IMG/VR virus record: IMGVR_UViG_3300046519_000109
Location: 1 to 36,476 of that record
Length of the DNA: 36,476 bases
DNA from: a virus
Reading direction: 5' to 3' (one strand)
The translations under genes were made by a program, and so were the position numbers. A model generated the notes under the pieces. It ran no database searches and was not told where the DNA came from. It saw nothing but the letters and a program-made list of their open reading frames with translations. Every line of letters starts with the position of its first letter. Position 1 is the first letter of the stretch. Shown here piece by piece: positions 35,633 to 36,476 of the stretch.

Positions 35633-36476
35633 ATGGCTGAGACCCCCCTTGAGGTTGTGAACCGGCTATACGCCAAGCTCAAGCGACGTTCCAGCAACGC
35701 CAAGAAGTACGGCGCGTACTACAACGGTGACCACAACCTAAAGTTTGCGTCGCCTGAGTTCTCGACCATTGCCGGTGACCTGTTTGACGGGTTTGCCGAC
35801 AACTGGTGTCAGGTGATCGTTGACTCGACCCTTGAGCGCCTTATGCCTATGGCGTTCCGTCTTGATGACGGGTCGCTTGACTCGGTCGCTTGGGATTCTT
35901 GGCGCCGCAATGAGTGTGACGTTGAGATTGGTCTTGCTCTTCTTGAGTCGCTGATTTCGGGTCGCTCGTACGCGCTCGTTTGGCGTCCGGACGGGCCAGA
36001 CACTGAGATCACGTTCTATGACGCCACGAGCGCCATTGTGGAGTATGTACCCGGCAAGCGTCGGGTACGGCGTTACGGACTGATCACGTGGACGGATGAC
36101 GCGCGCGAGAATGTCACGCTCTTCACTGCTGACCGCGTGTTCAAGTTCTCTCGTCCGCTTAGCCACGCCGCTAGGTACGAGCACGTTGACAGCAACATAG
36201 CCATTATGGGCGGTTCCGCTTGGGCGCTTGACGCTGAAATGCCTAACCCGCTCAAGGTGGTCCCGCTTGTTGCCTTTGAGAACCGTGCTCGCCTACAGGG
36301 TAAGCCGGTTTCGGAGATTGCCAACGTTGCTCCGCTACAGGACACGGTAAACACTCTCTGGGCTCACCTCCTGACCAACTCTGACGCTCTCGCGGTTCCC
36401 GCGCGTGTGGTTACCGGCATGGACCGGCCTACGCGTGAGATCACGGACGATGAGGGTGAGGTTGTCGGGGAGGAAG
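35633..36476 (+). CDS. Portal protein (SPP1 gp6-like), N-terminal part
   Basis: The frame from ATG 35633 is open to the window end (281 codons), so the C-terminus is missing. AAGGGGG lies upstream. The sequence (VVNRLYAKLKRRSSNAKKYGAYYNGD at the start, LFDGFADNWCQVIVDSTLERL, then GRSYALVWRPDG) fits the SPP1 gp6-like portal family of actinophages. Portals form the dodecameric ring through which terminase packs DNA. Direct position after terL supports this. Confidence 0.92.
   Translation, partial: MAETPLEVVNRLYAKLKRRSSNAKKYGAYYNGDHNLKFASPEFSTIAGDLFDGFADNWCQVIVDSTLERLMPMAFRLDDGSLDSVAWDSWRRNECDVEIGLALLESLISGRSYALVWRPDGPDTEITFYDATSAIVEYVPGKRRVRRYGLITWTDDARENVTLFTADRVFKFSRPLSHAARYEHVDSNIAIMGGSAWALDAEMPNPLKVVPLVAFENRARLQGKPVSEIANVAPLQDTVNTLWAHLLTNSDALAVPARVVTGMDRPTREITDDEGEVVGEE

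Overview
This window is most of the genome of a temperate, tailed (siphovirus-type) actinobacteriophage, very probably a Streptomyces phage of the phiC31 kind. The evidence is the gene order, a large serine integrase whose first 20 residues align with phiC31 Int, a P4-type primase-helicase plus family A DNA polymerase, a candidate Gp3-like recombination directionality factor, the GTG/TTG starts and ATGA/GTGA/TAATG overlaps common in actinophages, and about 18 copies of a conserved inverted repeat resembling the phiC31 repressor-operator (CIR) network. The integrase, terminase and attP regions are all internal and uninterrupted. The molecule therefore looks like a circularised phage genome cut inside the structural region. 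The rest of portal, capsid, connector and early tail genes (a few kb) would lie between the right and left ends.

Layout. 1-11.2 kb is the right part of the late region, all on +: tail tube end, tail assembly chaperones with a -1 frameshift, tape measure, distal tail proteins, amidase endolysin, two small membrane proteins (holin type) and a deoxynucleotide kinase, closed by a terminator. 11.3-12.8 kb is a single gene bounded by operators, a canonical promoter and a strong terminator; it is a candidate for the immunity repressor, from position only. 12.8-25 kb is the early region: RecB-like exonuclease, candidate RDF, resolvase-like nuclease, primase-helicase, polymerase, a sigma-70-like protein, HNH protein, ThyX and dCMP deaminase. 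ThyX, dCMP deaminase and the kinase together would supply dTMP from dCMP and phosphorylate dNMPs. 25-28.4 kb holds small unknown genes, several in single-gene cassettes (operator, promoter, gene, terminator). 28.4-29.3 kb is a minus-strand membrane-anchored Lys/Pro-rich protein. 29.4-31.3 kb is attP plus integrase. 31.3-32.3 kb carries a duplicated 108-bp control module, two phage-type promoters and six tRNAs. 32.3-36.5 kb has a minus-strand endonuclease VII-like gene, HNH nuclease, probable cos region, small and large terminase and the start of portal.

Regulation is the most striking aspect. (1) Eighteen near-identical 22-bp operators sit only between genes, including inside the late operon. 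Some overlap promoters and at least four are extended into hairpins of 16-20 bp. (2) Seven copies of a different motif, GGAAGTGCTTGCGCTC, precede early operons and the tRNA/terminase operon; a sigma-70-like gene is itself preceded by one and may encode the factor that reads them. (3) A 108-bp element with GTGAC iterons occurs twice (86 of 108 bases identical), once at each end of the early/integration half. (4) The leader of the sigma-like gene contains three mutually exclusive pairing segments. (5) A promoter for int seems to overlap the attP crossover point. Functions for about 20 small genes cannot be assigned from the sequence.
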